Shown here: piece after piece, positions 38,653-44,600 of the stretch
Layout of the letters: the number at the start of each line of letters is the position of its first letter
Numbering within the stretch: position 1 is the stretch's first letter
Assembly: GCA_916700875.1 (NCBI GenBank)
Contig: CAKAKS010000022.1
Coordinates: 18,488,065-18,552,064 of the forward strand
Reading direction: 5' to 3'
DNA: 64,000 nt
From: Sebastes aleutianus
Taxonomy: Eukaryota; Chordata; Actinopteri; Perciformes; Sebastidae
Notes under the pieces: generated by a model
Databases searched by the model: none
The model's input: only the letters and a program-made list of their open reading frames with translations
Told to the model about the DNA's origin: nothing
Made by a program: the position numbers and the translations under genes

Positions 38653-41600
38653 GCACACACACATCTCGCCCTCCCTCGCTATTATTTCTATACTGCTGGT
38701 CACTTAGCGAGACAATCAGGCCACTTCATCTATTTCGGCTTCAGAGGCATTTTTTCGTGACAGAGTGTGTGTGGATGTGACTTGTCTCAATTTAAAACTT
38801 TGATGTGATCCATCACATAACACAAACTGACATGTGCATTTCCTGTAAAGGACAGTTTCCAGTGGGATCGGCATTTCCTGCATTCCCAGTTGTGATTCAT
38901 TAAAAAAAAAAAAAAAAAAAAGAAGAAGAATTTTAAGCATCTAACTTGAAATCATAATTATCATTTTATCAGTCTTGCGATCATCCTTTAGACGTTTTGA
39001 CTTGTCATAGTAGGAAAAGCACACTCATAACATTAATGATGCTCTGTTCTATTTAAGTGTCCCAGTAAGTCATGACAGTGTGACAGCATGTACAGTACCA
39101 GGACCCTGAAACTGGAGCAGCTAAATGGATCACTCATTTCAAAATATTTGCACTGTAATTTGTATGTATAACCCACGTAAGCATGAGCCAGGACGTGCAG
39201 GGCTGCCTCTAAGGAAGTCAGGTGAGGTAGTATGAAGAGCGACAAAGTCCACGTAGAGAGAAGATCGGGCGGTGGGTGGATTGGTCAAACAAACACTGTT
39301 CATGTCCCGTGTGAAACAAGTGAACGTTGATTTATTTTACAATACATTTGTTACGTGACTTAACTAACACCACGTGCATAAGTTACGAAACAAACATAAT
39401 TAATTTACGTAACAATCATACTTATTTTAAGTAAGAAACCTACTTATTTTATATAACAAACATACTTACTTTACAAAACCACTATTTTACGTAACAAACA
39501 CTTATTTTACGTAACAAACACTTATTTTACAAAACAGATGTACTTATTTTACGTAAAAAACGTACTTAATTTACGTAACAAACATACTTATTTTACGTAA
39601 CAAATGTACTTATTTTACGAAACAAATGTACTTATTTTACGTAACAAATGTATTTATTTTACGAAAACAAATGTACTTATTTTACAAAACAAATGTACTT
39701 ATTTTACGTAACAAACTTACTTATTTTACGAAACAAATGTACTCATTTTACGTAACAAACACTTATTTTAAAAAACAAATGTACTTTTCATTTAAAAAAA
39801 TGAAAAATATCTTTTCACAAGTTATCATACAAGGATACGTTGCATAATTTAAACACAACAATCACAGCGTTACTGTATGCAACCAATAGATTGTATCTTT
39901 GTGGAGGGAATGGTTGAGATTGTTGTTTCTTAACTGTAGCTATAAAGGTGCAGTTTGCTTTTGAGATAGACGGACCACCGGCGTCCTACTTCCATGTTCC
40001 CAGACACTTACTTTGCTGGGGTTAATAGTACTTTAGACCTCCATAACTCTTCAAAGGAGGCTTTTCTTTATGTTGACCATGCAGTACAAACATGAAGCAG
40101 GCAGCTGCAGAGGAAATAGACTCATATATGTCTGCTCATGTTTTCCAGTTCAGTATCTCCCTGTGCTCCGTGCATTCAGTGGCTCATCATGAGGTAGCAG
40201 CATGAATAGCAGAACTGTACTGCAGAAAACATGTCATAGCTTATTTACATCTTCTTCCATGTTTTGGCACATCATGCCGTCTGCCTCTTTGCTAGACCAT
40301 GTGGTTAGATAAGTGATAAATATGTGTACACTTATTATTTGACTTGATTTTGTGCCTAAGAGGACTACTCTATATATAGCTAGAGCTGCACATGATGCTG
40401 ATCTTCGCCTATGAATCTCAATCTCCTTTGAACTGTACATCCAGTGGTTTTGGGAGGAGGCGTTTTGCAGCCCGAGATGTTATCGAGATTAACAATGAGA
40501 TGGGTTGTCTCCCTGCTATCTACTGCCTTGAAAGGAATGTTATATGTTGAACTTCCCACAGGGGAACGCTTAAAGTAGCTGTTGTAAAAATGGATCCCTA
40601 AAGTACTGTAACATAAAGCCCACTCCAAATCCAGTCACTCCCCTCACTGTACACTCCTCTCTTCAAGAAATACTCCAATTTAAAGGCATGAATAAAGTCT
40701 TTTACAGACCTTATCAGGCCACCATTGTTGAGAAAAAAGTTCTGATTGCTTTGAATACCTATGTTAAAATGAGTTCATAGTTCGCAGTCACCCGACTGAT
40801 TTGCTTTTGGCTTGGTGTTCAGAAGGAAGTGTTGTATCCTACAGTACAGACTTGGAACATATCTGCATTGTTGTTTATTGCTTATTGATAAATCAGATTA
40901 TGTGTAGCAGGTTTTTAAGCAGTTTCTTCCCCTCAGCTGTCATCTCAGCTGCTTTGCAGAACAGCTGATTTTGATTGAATCCTGCTGTGTTCTTACAGTA
41001 TACATTTCCATATGTGAATGACTGACCGCATCCAAATAGTTGTATCATAAATAAACCCTGAAGTTGAGGGGAGATCCTCTCTGTGTTATTTAGGGGTGAT
41101 TTCATCCAACAGGAAACAGCTTGGTCGACATTGACTTGGCTTCGCACCAGGAATTACTTGTATACAATAAGTTGGCTCATCCAAACTATCAGTGCATGTA
41201 TGTTAAAGGTGCAGTCAGCGATTTTAATCCAATACACTTTTTTGGCAAATTCAGCGAATATTTCCTCTGTGTGCACAGAAAAAAAAAATCTGGTGTTCAT
41301 ACCAAGCGGCAAGCTCCAGTGCTGAAAATGAAGCCAACACAGCTGTCCAAAAAACCTGCAGTTCTTTGAGATGCCACTTGAGGCTGGCTCCAAAAGACCC
41401 CCATGTTAAAATGCCCAACTTTACTGCAGAAATAAACCTGTGTACAGCATGGTACACAAAACGGTTTTGGTCTTTATAGCTAATTTCCCCGTTCATGACA
41501 ACTGTACAGCGGGTGAATTTGTATATAACTCACCTGTCTAAATTATATTAAGGCTTAAAGTTTGGTGTAATTAAGGCGTGGTCGCTTTGAGTGACAGGTT

Positions 41601-44600
41601 GCTAGCTTCTAGCTGTCTGCTCTGCTGCGTCAACCGGGCCGCCTCAGCTCCACCGACGATCCACCTCTCTGCCCATTTTTGGATTAGCCGGGAGTCTAAC
41701 TCGTGAAAATAACAACAAAGCATCAAAGTTTTTCTCCTCCACACTTTGCAGTTACATCATTCTCGCCACAGAGACACTCTGTTGTTTTCTTAGTGCGTCT
41801 GCATCTCATCGTCTTTGTCCTCTGATCTTTTCTCGTTGCGCTGCAGCCAACAGATTCAGCAGCAGCTCTGGCGCCTGAATTGTGCGACTGCCACAAGTCA
41901 CATTACTACACCGTGTTTTCATTTATACAGCCTCTTACAGTCCGCTAATGAAACACTTGGTCTGTGATCCATCTGTAGTAACACTTCATACGCCAACATA
42001 AGAACCATTCATGACTCAGCTGGCTTGAAAGCAGAATGCTAGCGACAAAAGGAAGAGTTTAGTCTCTTCTTTTCATCTTTCTTTTTCTCAGTGAAACAAC
42101 AAATCGTAACCTGAATGTGACCGATCCTTTGCCAAACCAAAGACTGGCTCAAGAATGTTTTTATTTATGTGTGTTAGATCCACAACTTCCTCAAGCCTTG
42201 AATTAAAATCGGACTTTCTCTTAAAACAGATAAACAGCTGTTTTATGTAGTGTGTGTTATGTTACCGGACAAGACCACATTCTCAACCTGCTCAGTCACA
42301 AACGTTCTTTCAGTCTTTAATCTGACATGTCAGCTATCTTTTTAGTCATTTCTCACTCTCATCTTTCTCCATTTCCTTTAACTCTCTCTCTTCATCTCAA
42401 AACGTTCCTCTCATTCTTCTGTCTCTGTTCCTTTCCTCTTTCTTGCTTCCTCATCCTCCTGTCATGTCTCTGTCTTCGATCCCTTGTCCTCGTTTTGCCG
42501 TTCCCTCAACATGTGGTTTGAGTTTTCCGCTGTTTAGAGTGTTTACTACAAAAGAAAACAAAGGAAAGGAATCCAATTAAAGTTTATTGCGCTTTGAGTC
42601 GGGTCCCGAGCGGAGCGGAGGAGTGGGATGTTTGATTGAGGGAAGATCTCGGCCAGGTAAAGATAAATCACGTTTGGCTCACAGGCTGGAGGAGGAAAGT
42701 TTGTCTGAGACCGATTCTCAGAAACTGCATCGCTCAGCGATCACCTGTCAGTCAAACAGTGTTGGAGGAGCTTTCCTTGCTTTTTTCCTGTATGTGTTGC
42801 TTTTGTTTTAGTGTTTAACCCTCTGAGAGTTTTTGTCTTTTTTAGGGGGATACATGGGGTCTTTAGGGGGAGATAGCAGGTCAACAGTAGATGTCACATA
42901 GAAGTGGTGTCCATCATCTGTGTACACTCACATATTTGGTGCTAAATTTAACCATTTTTTACCACTTAAGAATTGATAAAAAATAATCAATAACCCCTCC
43001 AAAATACCACATTAAGACACCAAGACGTTGAGGAACACCATAGAAAAAGCCATGCTGTGATTTGGTTTCAAAAACTTTTGACATTTTGGAGATTTCTGCA
43101 AGAATCGCATTTTTCGACGATTGGATGGCGAGCACTTCTGTTCTTGAAACTGCTCAGAAACTCTTTTATTGTCAATCCAGCTGGGAAAGCCATCCTTCCT
43201 CTGAATGCTCTAGGTCTCTAGTTTGATTCATCCATCCTCTGAATGCTCTAGGTCTCTAGTTTGTGGCTGTAAAGTCTCATGAGGCTGTGATTATCCTAGA
43301 GGTCACCACAGGTCATTTTATACAGTGAGGTCAAATTTCAAAAAATGGTCTCACTACAATGAAATGGCTACTATGGGGACTAACATCATCACACATGAAT
43401 ACAGTTGAGCTCATTGGATTGGATTGAATGTAATTCAAGACTGTTTAGGGACCCCAGTATGCAGAAATATTAAAATACATAATTTTAGAATAGGACATGC
43501 CAGCTTTTCCTTGCCAAAATTTAGCTAGCATGATATGGTTGGTACCAATGGATTCCTTAGGTTTTCTAGTTTCATATGAAAACCTGTTAGAGCCTCTGAA
43601 AGACAGTAAAGTCAGCATGAAACAATGAATTTTACTGAAATGATACTCCATTGTTAGCATCTTCACTCTATACATGTGTGTTTTGTTCTAGGTACAAAGA
43701 CTACAGGGAACCCCCCTGGTCTGCAGATGCGTACACATTCTCCAAACAGTACTGGTGCGTCCTGGCTGCGAGACTGGCTTTCGTCATACTGTTCCAGGTA
43801 TGAGCTCATTGTGTTTTGTCTATAAGCTGCTCAATTTCAGTCAGCTCATTTAAAGAGGACCTATTATGCTCATTTTTCGGTGCATATTTGTATTTTGGGT
43901 TTCTACTAGAACATGTTTACATGCTTTAATGTTAAAAAAACGCTTAATTTTTCCTCATACCGGCTGTGCTGCTGCACCTCTTTTCACCCTCCGTCTGAAA
44001 CGCTCTGTTTGAGCTTCTCCCCCGTCCTGAAAAGCCCAGTCTGCTCTGATTGGTCAGCTAGAGCAACTGAACCTAAGTCTTCAGACTCCGCTCCAGCTCC
44101 TCTCTAACTAGCTTTATTTGAAGGTGTGCCAAACTAGCCGCTAGGCAAAACATGTTACTTGGTGACATCACCATGTTACGGGAAAAAAGGCGGGACTTCA
44201 GTGTTTCTGGGGGGGGGAGAGTAACTCCCTTTGGCGTGGACTTCGTGCTTTGTAACTTTTCAGACCTTTTACATGCACAATAAACTACATAACACATGAA
44301 AGGAAAGAGAAAAAGCACAAAAGCATAACAGACCTCCTTTAAGACCCTTAAAATAACAACATGACACAATATAAAATGAAGTTAAAAGCAAACTATCTAC
44401 ATATGTAAATTAGTCAGAGAGTCAGTCACTCTCATTACTCTGCAGTATGGCTCAAAGCACCCACACTGTGTTGCTTTGCATTGTGTCATCTCCGTGGCGT
44501 TCTGCAAAACAGATTTGTATCATTAAAAGACAGATAAAGTAGTGTTTGTATGTTTGTGTTTGTACGCGTGGGCCAGTCTTTCCTAATTAGGTGGATCACT

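Larger units (their letters stand above)
32007..43691 (+). other. ano2 intron, 11.7 kb
   Basis: Contains microsatellites, hAT-like end remnants near 33270 and 34558 (gttctcaa words), the fragment 35755-36330, the repeat 37340-37625, the minisatellite 39405-39785 and the element 42815-43455. No gene: all open frames are short and lack homology. The stretches 36340-37330, 39850-42580 and most of 32050-35740 show nothing supported. Confidence 0.8.
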
